Shown here piece by piece: positions 12,701 to 24,700 of a stretch of 64,000 nucleotides of DNA; the first letter of the stretch is position 1; each line of letters starts with the position of its first letter. Both the position numbers and the translations under genes were made by a program. The notes beneath the pieces were generated by a model that saw only the letters and a program-made list of their open reading frames with translations, had not been told where the DNA came from and did no database searches. This stretch comes from Closterium sp. Naga37s-1 (taxonomy: Eukaryota > Streptophyta > Zygnematophyceae > Desmidiales > Closteriaceae), in NCBI GenBank assembly GCA_947471745.1, contig CANJKZ010000425.1, positions 1,096,501-1,160,500 on the forward strand. Direction: 5' to 3'.

Positions 12701-15700
12701 GCAGTGCTGAATGCTGTGGTGCTGCTGCTAGGGATGCTGGTGGTGACGATAGTTCTAGCAGTGAGGATGCTGCTAATGGTCCTGCTGCTGCTCGTGGCAT
12801 TGGCTGTTTTGGCTCGAGGCAGAGCAGTGGGCGGGAGATGGGCGGCAGCGGGCGGAATATGGGCGGCAGGAACGGATCATTAAATGACTGCTGCGAAGCG
12901 AGCTTCAGATACAGCCTGGCCCAGGTACTTCAGATACAGCCTGGCCCAGGTACTTCAGATACAGCCTGTCCCAGGTACTTCAGATACAGCCTGTCCCAGG
13001 TACTTCAGATACAGCCTGTCCCAGGTACTTCAGATACAGCCTCCCCCAAGTGCTCAATGCTAACCAGTTCTACCTTCCGCCTGCTTTTTTCCTCCCCAAC
13101 TCACCCCGCCTCCCACTTCTCTATCCCTCTCCCCTGCAGAATGATCCTCGGTTTTCCGACTTGCCAGTAGCAGGAGTCATGGGCTCCTGTACCCAACCAC
13201 ACCCCAGTCAACCGAGTCAACCTGGTCAGCCTGGTCAACCTGGTCAACCCGGTCAACCCGGTCAACCTGGCCAACCCAGTCAACCCAGTCATGGCAACGA
13301 GTCTGACTCATTCCCCGAGCCTGAGCCCTGGATGCTTCACCCGCCCATCCCACACCCACTCACCGCCGAGGCTTGCCGCGAGGTTCGGCGGACGGCAGCT
13401 CGGTTCTGCCAACCCATGATCTTTGCTTCGGCAGTTTCTGAGTCGGACGGGGAAGAGGAGGAGGGGGGAGGTGGAGGGAGAGGGGGAGGCGGGGGAGGGG
13501 TGGTGACCGGGGGAACAGGGCAGAGAAGCGAGGAGGGGCAGGGGAGGAGGAGGAGGGGGAGGAGGAGACGCGTGGGGCGGGTGCAGTTGGTGATGGCGTG
13601 TGAGGATACAGGGTGTGGCATTCCGTGGGAGGAGATGCGGTGGGTGCTGGACCCTGAAGGCCACGGGGAGTTTGTGCAAGAGGAGGAGGTGAGTGGCAGC
13701 ATGGGTTCTTGTGACGTCTCACCACTGCTTTCACTTCTTTCCGCCCCACGCTCCCTCCTTATCCCTGCTGCCTCCGTACCGTTCCGTTTCATTTCCCCCT
13801 TTCCTGCTTCCCTCCTCCCCCTTACCCCCCTTCCCCCTTTCTGTGCGCCAGATAAAGGATTCAAACTTTTGAGGCGCCTCAACAGTCTCCTCCTCCTCCA
13901 CTCCTCATCCCTTCCCCCCCCCTCTTCTTCACCCGTTGTCTCTGTCTCAGATGAATGCATACATCCAGTCAGCCGGTGCTGGAAGCAGCACCAGCGCCAG
14001 CGCCAACACACATACGCCCAATGAGCACGCTCCCCCCCCCATCGCGCTCTCTCTCCTGACCACGCTGCCTGGGAGGCTGCTCAAGAGAGTGATGGGCGCA
14101 GGGGGAGGTGACAGTGCGTCGGGGAAATCACGCGGAGGGAAGGGGTTTCAGGACGCGTGGACGCCGTACCCTGTGCGCTTCCTGCTGTCTGCCAGCCTGG
14201 TGAGTGACGGGGGTGGATGAAAATGGGGGGTAGAAGGAGGGCAGATGCGGGTACATCCTGAGAGATACCTGCTGAGGGGTTTCAGGATGCGTGGACGCCG
14301 TACCCCGTGCGGTTCCTGCTGTCTGCCAGCCTGGTGAGTGACAAAGGTGGGTTCCTGCTGTTTGCGAGTCTGGTGAGCGCTGGGGTTGAGGGAAAAGTGA
14401 GGAAGTGAAGGTAACGGATGGGAAAGCAGGTTGAAAGAGACAGCAGTCCTGACTCTCCCTGCCGCCCCCCTTTTTCCCCTCCCCATCTCTCCTTCTCCCA
14501 TGATCCCAGGTGAGCCTCATGTGCGGGTGCATGGGCGTGGCCACACAGGATTGTAAATCTATTGCAACTAATACAAATATTTCCTTCTCTTTCTGCTCTT
14601 TTATCCTCCCAGGTGAGCCTCATGCGCGGGTGCAATGGGCGTGGCCACACAGGATTGTAAATCTATTGCAACTAATACAAATATTTCCTTCTCTTTCTGC
14701 TCTTTTATCCTCCCAGGTGAGCCTCATGCGCGGATGCATGGGCGTGGCCACACAGGAGCACGTGGGCTCCACCATCATGGTCTCCGTGCCAATGAAAACG
14801 CGCCACGTGGCACCACCCACAGCAGCAGCAGAGGACGGGGAGGACGACGTGGGAGAGGAGGATGGAGAGGAGGAATGGGAGGAAAAGGAAGAGGGGGAGT
14901 GGGAGGAGGAGGGAATGGAGGAGGCTTTGGCATGGGTGGAGATGAAGTGGGGCACGAGGGAGGTGGTGGAGGGGAGGAGAGCACTCGTGGTGGATGGGGA
15001 TGACGCAAGGGCAGAGGTGAGTGAGAGAAGCAAGGGCGGAGGGACAGAGGTGAGGTTTTCTAAAAGAAAAGTCGCAAGTACTGTTACGTCTTGTAACTGT
15101 TGCACCTTCCAGCTCCATTGTAGCCTCCCCTCCCGCTTCCTCTCGTCTTCCTTCTCCTGCCCCGGCCACAGTCACAACCCTTTCATTACCTAGGCACGAG
15201 TGCTGCTGTCGCAGGCACGCTCAGCCTCACTTCATCTACTCTCCTCTCCTCCATCTCACCCCACCCTCTCTTTCCCTCCATCCCTCTCCCGCCAACTGCT
15301 CTCCTCCTCCCTCCTCCCTCACACAGGCCACAGTCACAGCCCTTAGGTACCTGGGCATGCAAGCAGCAGTCGTTGGCACACAAGAGGAAGCCACTCGGAC
15401 GATTCTGGGAAGGCAGCCGGAAGCTGCGTGGCGGTTTGCAGAGAAGAGGATGGGGGAGGCGAGGAGGAGGGCGAAGAGGGGGAAGGGGAGGGAGGAGGGA
15501 GCGGGGGAGGGGAATGGGGAGGGGGAGGCGAAGGGGGAGGAAGTGGGGCAGAGGGACGAAAAGGGAGAAAGCAAGGTGGAGGGGGAGAGGAAGGAGGAAG
15601 CAGAGAAGAATGAGCAGGAAGAGCAGGCAGAACAGGTGGAGCAGGAGGAGCAGGAGGAGCAGGAAGAAGAAAAAGTGGATGAGATGGAGGGCCCATGGGA

Positions 15701-18700
15701 CGTTGTGTTTGTAGAAGCAGATGCGTTCAACAGCGGGGTTACCTCCAAGCCTAGGGGTAGCATCACCGATGCTGGGGCTCAGAGCAAGCCCGGGAACGGG
15801 AACGGCTCAGATGCTGTGGCAGGGAAGTCGGGGATCGGTTTCGGCCGTCGGATCAAGTTTGACCACCGCAGCCTTGTTCTCTTCCACTCCGCCAGTGCTG
15901 CTGCTCGTGCTCCCGGTTCCCCACCCTCTCCTGCCTTACTCCCTCACACCTCTTTCCCTCACACTGCGGGGCTATCTCATGCGCCCGACAGTGTTATCAC
16001 ATCATCAGTGTCGTCTGCAGCAGCAGCACCATTACCACCAACATCGTCAGCATCACCGCTACCATCGCCACCACCATCACCCCCGCGGCCACCTCCTGTG
16101 CCGTGCAGTCTCCCCCCGCTCGTGCTCACAGGGCCGGGCTGCGCGGGTGTGAGCTACGCCAGGGCGCTCGCAGCAGGCTTTGCGGATACACTCCCCCAGC
16201 CATGCCTTGTGGCCGACCTCGCTCAGTGCTTGCACGCGGTGAGTGGTTTCACTGGTAATTAGCCAATGCCACGCTTGGGCTGTGCGAGTGTGAGCTATGC
16301 CAGGGCCCTCGCAGCAGGCTTTGCCGACACGCTCCCCCAGCCCTGCCTCGTGGCCGACCTCGCTCAGTGCCTGCACGCGGTGAGTGGTTTCACTGGTAAT
16401 TAGCCAATGCCACGCTTGGGCTGTGCGAGTGTGAGCTATGCCAGGGCCCTCGCAGCAGGCTTTGCCGACACGCTCCCCCAGCCCTGCCTCGTGGCCGACC
16501 TCGCTCAGTGCCTGCACGCGGTGAGTGGTTTCACTGGTAATTAGCCAATGCCACGCTTGGGCTGTGCGAGTGTGAGCTATGCCAGGGCCCTCGCAGCAGG
16601 CTTTGCCGACACGCTCCCCCAGCCCTGCCTTGTGGCCGACCTCGCTCAGTGCCTGCACGCGGTGAGTCCCTTGCTGCCCTGAGTGCCTTGATGTGGTGAG
16701 TGCTGTCACTGGTCATTTGCAACTCCATGCCAGGGCGCTCGCAGCAGGCTTTGCCGATACTCTTCCCCAGCCCTGCCTCGTGGCCGACCTCGCTCAGTGC
16801 CTCCATGCGGTGAGTCCGTCGATGCACTCTGTGCCACCCCGAGCGCATTGAGGTGTATTTTGAGGCGCCTCAAAATACACCTCAATGAGTCCGTCGATGC
16901 ACTCTGTGCCACCCCGAGCGCATTGAGGTGTATTTTGAGGCGCCTCAAAATACACCTCAATGAGTCCGTCGATGCACTCTGTGCCACCCCGAGCGCATTG
17001 AGGTGTATTTTGAGGCGCCTCAAAATACACCTCAATGAGTCCGTCGATGCACTCTGTGCCACCCCGAGCGCATTGAGGTGTATTTTGAGGCGCCTCAAAA
17101 TACACCTCAATGAGTCCGTCGATGCACTCTGTGCCACCCCGAGCGCATTGAGGTGTATTTTGAGGCGCCTCAAAATACACCTCAATGAGTCCGTCGATGC
17201 ACTCTGTGCCACCCCGAGCGCATTGAGGTGTATTTTGAGGCGCCTCAAAATACACCTCAATGAGTCCGTCGATGCACTCTGTGCCACCCCGAGCGCATTG
17301 AGGTGTATTTTGAGGCGCCTCAAAATACACCTCAATGAGTCCGTCGATGCACTCTGTGCCACCCCGAGCGCATTGAGGTGTATTTTGAGGCGCCTCAAAA
17401 TACACCTCAATGAGTCCGTCGATGCACTCTGTGCCACCCCGAGCGCATTGAGGTGTATTTTGAGGCGCCTCAAAATACACCTCAATGAGTCCGTCGATGC
17501 ACTCTGTGCCACCCCGAGCGCATTGAGGTGTATTTTGAGGCGCCTCAAAATACACCTCAATGAGTCCGTCGATGCACTCTGTGCCACCCCGAGCGCATTG
17601 AGGTGTATTTTGAGGCGCCTCAAAATACACCTCAATGAGTCCGTCGATGCACTCTGTGCCACCCCGAGCGCATTGAGGTGTATTTTGAGGCGCCTCAAAA
17701 TACACCTCAATGAGTCCGTCGATGCACTCTGTGCCACCCCGAGCGCATTGAGGTGTATTTTGAGGCGCCTCAAAATACACCTCAATGAGTCCGTCGATGC
17801 ACTCTGTGCCACCCCGAGCGCATTGAGGTGTATTTTGAGGCGCCTCAAAATACACCTCAATGAGTCCGTCGATGCACTCTGTGCCACCCCGAGCGCATTG
17901 AGGTGTATTTTGAGGCGCCTCAAAATACACCTCAATGAGTCCGTCGATGCACTCTGTGCCACCCCGAGCGCATTGAGGTGTATTTTGAGGCGCCTCAAAA
18001 TACACCTCAATGAGTCCGTCGATGCACTCTGTGCCACCCCGAGCGCATTGAGGTGTATTTTGAGGCGCCTCAAAATACACCTCAATGAGTCCGTCGATGC
18101 ACTCTGTGCCACCCCGAGCGCATTGAGGTGTATTTTGAGGCGCCTCAAAATACACCTCAATGAGTCCGTCGATGCACTCTGTGCCACCCCGAGCGCATTG
18201 AGGTGTATTTTGAGGCGCCTCAAAATACACCTCAATGAGTCCGTCGATGCACTCTGTGCCACCCCGAGCGCATTGAGGTGTATTTTGAGGCGCCTCAAAA
18301 TACACCTCAATGAGTCCGTCGATGCACTCTGTGCCACCCCGAGCGCATTGAGGTGTATTTTGAGGCGCCTCAAAATACACCTCAATGAGTCCGTCGATGC
18401 ACTCTGTGCCACCCCGAGCGCATTGAGGTGTATTTTGAGGCGCCTCAAAATACACCTCAATGAGTCCGTCGATGCACTCTGTGCCACCCCGAGCGCATTG
18501 AGGTGTATTTTGAGGCGCCTCAAAATACACCTCAATGAGTCCGTCGATGCACTCTGTGCCACCCCGAGCGCATTGAGGTGTATTTTGAGGCGCCTCAAAA
18601 TACACCTCAATGAGTCCGTCGATGCACTCTGTGCCACCCCGAGCGCATTGAGGTGTATTTTGAGGCGCCTCAAAATACACCTCAATGAGTCCGTCGATGC

Positions 18701-21700
18701 ACTCTGTGCCACCCCGAGCGCATTGAGGTGTATTTTGAGGCGCCTCAAAATACACCTCAATGAGTCCGTCGATGCACTCTGTGCCACCCCGAGCGCATTG
18801 AGGTGTATTTTGAGGCGCCTCAAAATACACCTCAATGAGTCCGTCGATGCACTCTGTGCCACCCCGAGCGCATTGAGGTGTATTTTGAGGCGCCTCAAAA
18901 TACACCTCAATGAGTCCGTCGATGCACTCTGTGCCACCCCGAGCGCATTGAGGTGTATTTTGAGGCGCCTCAAAATACACCTCAATGAGTCCGTCGATGC
19001 ACTCTGTGCCACCCCGAGCGCATTGAGGTGTATTTTGAGGCGCCTCAAAATACACCTCAATGAGTCCGTCGATGCACTCTGTGCCACCCCGAGCGCATTG
19101 AGGTGTATTTTGAGGCGCCTCAAAATACACCTCAATGAGTCCGTCGATGCACTCTGTGCCACCCCGAGCGCATTGAGGTGTATTTTGAGGCGCCTCAAAA
19201 TACACCTCAATGAGTCCGTCGATGCACTCTGTGCCACCCCGAGCGCATTGAGGTGTATTTTGAGGCGCCTCAAAATACACCTCAATGAGTCCGTCGATGC
19301 ACTCTGTGCCACCCCGAGCGCATTGAGGTGTATTTTGAGGCGCCTCAAAATACACCTCAATGAGTCCGTCGATGCACTCTGTGCCACCCCGAGCGCATTG
19401 AGGTGTATTTTGAGGCGCCTCAAAATACACCTCAATGAGTCCGTCGATGCACTCTGTGCCACCCCGAGCGCATTGAGGTGTATTTTGAGGCGCCTCAAAA
19501 TACACCTCAATGAGTCCGTCGATGCACTCTGTGCCACCCCGAGCGCATTGAGGTGTATTTTGAGGCGCCTCAAAATACACCTCAATGAGTCCGTCGATGC
19601 ACTCTGTGCCACCCCGAGCGCATTGAGGTGTATTTTGAGGCGCCTCAAAATACACCTCAATGAGTCCGTCGATGCACTCTGTGCCACCCCGAGCGCATTG
19701 AGGTGTATTTTGAGGCGCCTCAAAATACACCTCAATGAGTCCGTCGATGCACTCTGTGCCACCCCGAGCGCATTGAGGTGTATTTTGAGGCGCCTCAAAA
19801 TACACCTCAATGAGTCCGTCGATGCACTCTGTGCCACCCCGAGCGCATTGAGGTGTATTTTGAGGCGCCTCAAAATACACCTCAATGAGTCCGTCGATGC
19901 ACTCTGTGCCACCCCGAGCGCATTGAGGTGTATTTTGAGGCGCCTCAAAATACACCTCAATGAGTCCGTCGATGCACTCTGTGCCACCCCGAGCGCATTG
20001 AGGTGTATTTTGAGGCGCCTCAAAATACACCTCAATGAGTCCGTCGATGCACTCTGTGCCACCCCGAGCGCATTGAGGTGTATTTTGAGGCGCCTCAAAA
20101 TACACCTCAATGAGTCCGTCGATGCACTCTGTGCCACCCCGAGCGCATTGAGGTGTATTTTGAGGCGCCTCAAAATACACCTCAATGAGTCCGTCGATGC
20201 ACTCTGTGCCACCCCGAGCGCATTGAGGTGTATTTTGAGGCGCCTCAAAATACACCTCAATGAGTCCGTCGATGCACTCTGTGCCACCCCGAGCGCATTG
20301 AGGTGTATTTTGAGGCGCCTCAAAATACACCTCAATGAGTCCGTCGATGCACTCTGTGCCACCCCGAGCGCATTGAGGTGTATTTTGAGGCGCCTCAAAA
20401 TACACCTCAATGAGTCCGTCGATGCACTCTGTGCCACCCCGAGCGCATTGAGGTGTATTTTGAGGCGCCTCAAAATACACCTCAATGAGTCCGTCGATGC
20501 ACTCTGTGCCACCCCGAGCGCATTGAGGTGTATTTTGAGGCGCCTCAAAATACACCTCAATGAGTCCGTCGATGCACTCTGTGCCACCCCGAGCGCATTG
20601 AGGTGTATTTTGAGGCGCCTCAAAATACACCTCAATGAGTCCGTCGATGCACTCTGTGCCACCCCGAGCGCATTGAGGTGTATTTTGAGGCGCCTCAAAA
20701 TACACCTCAATGAGTCCGTCGATGCACTCTGTGCCACCCCGAGCGCATTGAGGTGTATTTTGAGGCGCCTCAAAATACACCTCAATGAGTCCGTCGATGC
20801 ACTCTGTGCCACCCCGAGCGCATTGAGGTGTATTTTGAGGCGCCTCAAAATACACCTCAATGAGTCCGTCGATGCACTCTGTGCCACCCCGAGCGCATTG
20901 AGGTGTATTTTGAGGCGCCTCAAAATACACCTCAATGAGTCCGTCGATGCACTCTGTGCCACCCCGAGCGCATTGAGGTGTATTTTGAGGCGCCTCAAAA
21001 TACACCTCAATGAGTCCGTCGATGCACTCTGTGCCACCCCGAGCGCATTGAGGTGTATTTTGAGGCGCCTCAAAATACACCTCAATGAGTCCGTCGATGC
21101 ACTCTGTGCCACCCCGAGCGCATTGAGGTGTATTTTGAGGCGCCTCAAAATACACCTCAATGAGTCCGTCGATGCACTCTGTGCCACCCCGAGCGCATTG
21201 AGGTGTATTTTGAGGCGCCTCAAAATACACCTCAATGAGTCCGTCGATGCACTCTGTGCCACCCCGAGCGCATTGAGGTGTATTTTGAGGCGCCTCAAAA
21301 TACACCTCAATGAGTCCGTCGATGCACTCTGTGCCACCCCGAGCGCATTGAGGTGTATTTTGAGGCGCCTCAAAATACACCTCAATGAGTCCGTCGATGC
21401 ACTCTGTGCCACCCCGAGCGCATTGAGGTGTATTTTGAGGCGCCTCAAAATACACCTCAATGAGTCCGTCGATGCACTCTGTGCCACCCCGAGCGCATTG
21501 AGGTGTATTTTGAGGCGCCTCAAAATACACCTCAATGAGTCCGTCGATGCACTCTGTGCCACCCCGAGCGCATTGAGGTGTATTTTGAGGCGCCTCAAAA
21601 TACACCTCAATGAGTCCGTCGATGCACTCTGTGCCACCCCGAGCGCATTGAGGTGTATTTTGAGGCGCCTCAAAATACACCTCAATGAGTCCGTCGATGC

Positions 21701-24700
21701 ACTCTGTGCCACCCCGAGCGCATTGAGGTGTATTTTGAGGCGCCTCAAAATACACCTCAATGAGTCCGTCGATGCACTCTGTGCCACCCCGAGCGCATTG
21801 AGGTGTATTTTGAGGCGCCTCAAAATACACCTCAATGAGTCCGTCGATGCACTCTGTGCCACCCCGAGCGCATTGAGGTGTATTTTGAGGCGCCTCAAAA
21901 TACACCTCAATGAGTCCGTCGATGCACTCTGTGCCACCCCGAGCGCATTGAGGTGTATTTTGAGGCGCCTCAAAATACACCTCAATGAGTCCGTCGATGC
22001 ACTCTGTGCCACCCCGAGCGCATTGAGGTGTATTTTGAGGCGCCTCAAAATACACCTCAATGAGTCCGTCGATGCACTCTGTGCCACCCCGAGCGCATTG
22101 AGGTGTATTTTGAGGCGCCTCAAAATACACCTCAATGAGTCCGTCGATGCACTCTGTGCCACCCCGAGCGCATTGAGGTGTATTTTGAGGCGCCTCAAAA
22201 TACACCTCAATGAGTCCGTCGATGCACTCTGTGCCACCCCGAGCGCATTGAGGTGTATTTTGAGGCGCCTCAAAATACACCTCAATGAGTCCGTCGATGC
22301 ACTCTGTGCCACCCCGAGCGCATTGAGGTGTATTTTGAGGCGCCTCAAAATACACCTCAATGAGTCCGTCGATGCACTCTGTGCCACCCCGAGCGCATTG
22401 AGGTGTATTTTGAGGCGCCTCAAAATACACCTCAATGAGTCCGTCGATGCACTCTGTGCCACCCCGAGCGCATTGAGGTGTATTTTGAGGCGCCTCAAAA
22501 TACACCTCAATGAGTCCGTCGATGCACTCTGTGCCACCCCGAGCGCATTGAGGTGTATTTTGAGGCGCCTCAAAATACACCTCAATGAGTCCGTCGATGC
22601 ACTCTGTGCCACCCCGAGCGCATTGAGGTGTATTTTGAGGCGCCTCAAAATACACCTCAATGAGTCCGTCGATGCACTCTGTGCCACCCCGAGCGCATTG
22701 AGGTGTATTTTGAGGCGCCTCAAAATACACCTCAATGAGTCCGTCGATGCACTCTGTGCCACCCCGAGCGCATTGAGGTGTATTTTGAGGCGCCTCAAAA
22801 TACACCTCAATGAGTCCGTCGATGCACTCTGTGCCACCCCGAGCGCATTGAGGTGTATTTTGAGGCGCCTCAAAATACACCTCAATGAGTCCGTCGATGC
22901 ACTCTGTGCCACCCCGAGCGCATTGAGGTGTATTTTGAGGCGCCTCAAAATACACCTCAATGAGTCCGTCGATGCACTCTGTGCCACCCCGAGCGCATTG
23001 AGGTGTATTTTGAGGCGCCTCAAAATACACCTCAATGAGTCCGTCGATGCACTCTGTGCCACCCCGAGCGCCGTGCAGTCTCCCCAATGCGAGCCACGAC
23101 CATTTGTGATTTTTGAGTCGACTCAAAAATCGAGCATTTGTGACTGTATACTGTCAGTTTGCATTCCATGCCTGCTCTTACCAACCCTCCTTTGTCTGCC
23201 ACTTCCCCCTGCATTATCCTCTCTCCCCCTCCTCTCCTCTCCTCCACCTGCCCATTTTTCAGCTCTTTGCCCCCATCGACCAATCAGACGACCTCTCCGA
23301 CACCTCCACCAAGCACGTCGCGCCAGCCGACCCCTCCTCTGCCTCCTCTCTCGCCCCCTCAACTCCTCCACGCCCCAAATCCCCGCAACTCCGCTCCAAA
23401 GCCGCGCTCGCCCTCGCCAAGCCCGAGGACGCCGCCGCTTTGCTAAAAGAAATGCTTAGCGGGCGGGAGGTGATGGTGGTGGATGACAACGCGGTGAACC
23501 GGATGGTGGCGAGGAAGACTCTTCAGGGGCTGGGGGCGAAAGTGGAGCTTGTAGAGAGCGGGGAGAAGGCTCTGGAGAGACTGAGTGCTCCAAATGCGTT
23601 TACTGTGTTGCTGATCGACCTGCACATGCCCCCTGGCATTGACGGGTAAGTTTTTTTCTGAAGCGTCTCAATCTAGTCGTCTCACAGCACACCCATGCAC
23701 ACAGGTGCTTTTTGAGTCGACTCAAAAACAGGTGCTCAGCCATCATTTGCTCTCTTTTTGAGACGTCTCAAAAACAGGTGCTCAGCCATCATTTGCTCTC
23801 TTTTTGAGACGTCTCAAAAACAGGTGCTCAGCCATCATTTGCTCTCTTTTTGAGACGTCTCAAAAACAGGTGCTCAGCCATCATTTGCTCTCTTTTTGAG
23901 ACGTCTCAAAAACAGGTGCTCAGCCATCATTTGCTCTCTTTTTGAGACGTCTTAAAAACAGGTGCTCAGCCATCATTTGCTCTCTTTTTGAGACGTCTCA
24001 AAAACAGGTGCTCAGCCATCATTTGCTCTCTTTTTGAGACGTCTCAAAAACAGGTGCTCAGCCATCATTTGCTCTCTTTTTGAGACGTCTCAAAAACAGG
24101 TGCTCAGCCATCATTTGCTCTCTTTTTGAGACGTCTCAAAAACAGGTGCTCAGCCATCATTTGCTCTCTTTTTGAGACGTCTCAAAAACAGGTGCTCAGC
24201 CATCATTTGCTCTCTTTTTGAGACGTCTCAAAAACAGGTGCTCAGCCATCATTTGCTCTCCCCTCCTCTGGTCTCGCCTCTCCCGCCTTAGGCCACTGTT
24301 CCTGGGATGGATGGGCAAACTGGAATCACTTCTGAGAAGTATGCCAGTATGGTCTCCAGATGTTTATCAAGGCTACTCAAGAATCAATCTCATTTTTTCG
24401 CTTACGCCTTTACCCTCCGTCCCTGTGACTCACCTACAGCTACGAGACTGCTCGGCGAATTCGCGCCCAATCCGCGACAGAGACTGCAGCACCTGCTGCT
24501 GCAATCACCACTACGAGCACCAGCAGTAGCAGCGGTGGCAGCGGCAGCACCACTGTCACCTCCTCCTCGTCCACTCTCTCCTCCCTGCCGAAGCTTCAAT
24601 CGCAGCCGTCTTTCGCGTTCCACCCTGGCGGCCTGCCATTGTTGGATCTAGACGCTCCAGCAGCAGCAGCAACCACAACTGCAGAAGCAGCAGCAGCAAC

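Noticed and set aside
14510..15193. A 227-codon ORF read as a separate Glu-rich protein
   Set aside because: It covers kinase exon 11 plus duplicated acceptor fragments. The conserved HVGST and receiver start show that it belongs to the kinase.
16706..23459. Three ORFs of more than 2100 codons across the 75-bp satellite on both strands
   Set aside because: 75 is a multiple of 3 and the unit lacks stops in these frames, so any array stays open. The region fits an intron with good splice sites at 16239 and 23262.
23700..24262. CRISPR-like array
   Set aside because: Both the palindrome and the spacer are repeated identically, and the context is a eukaryotic intron. Real CRISPR spacers differ from each other.
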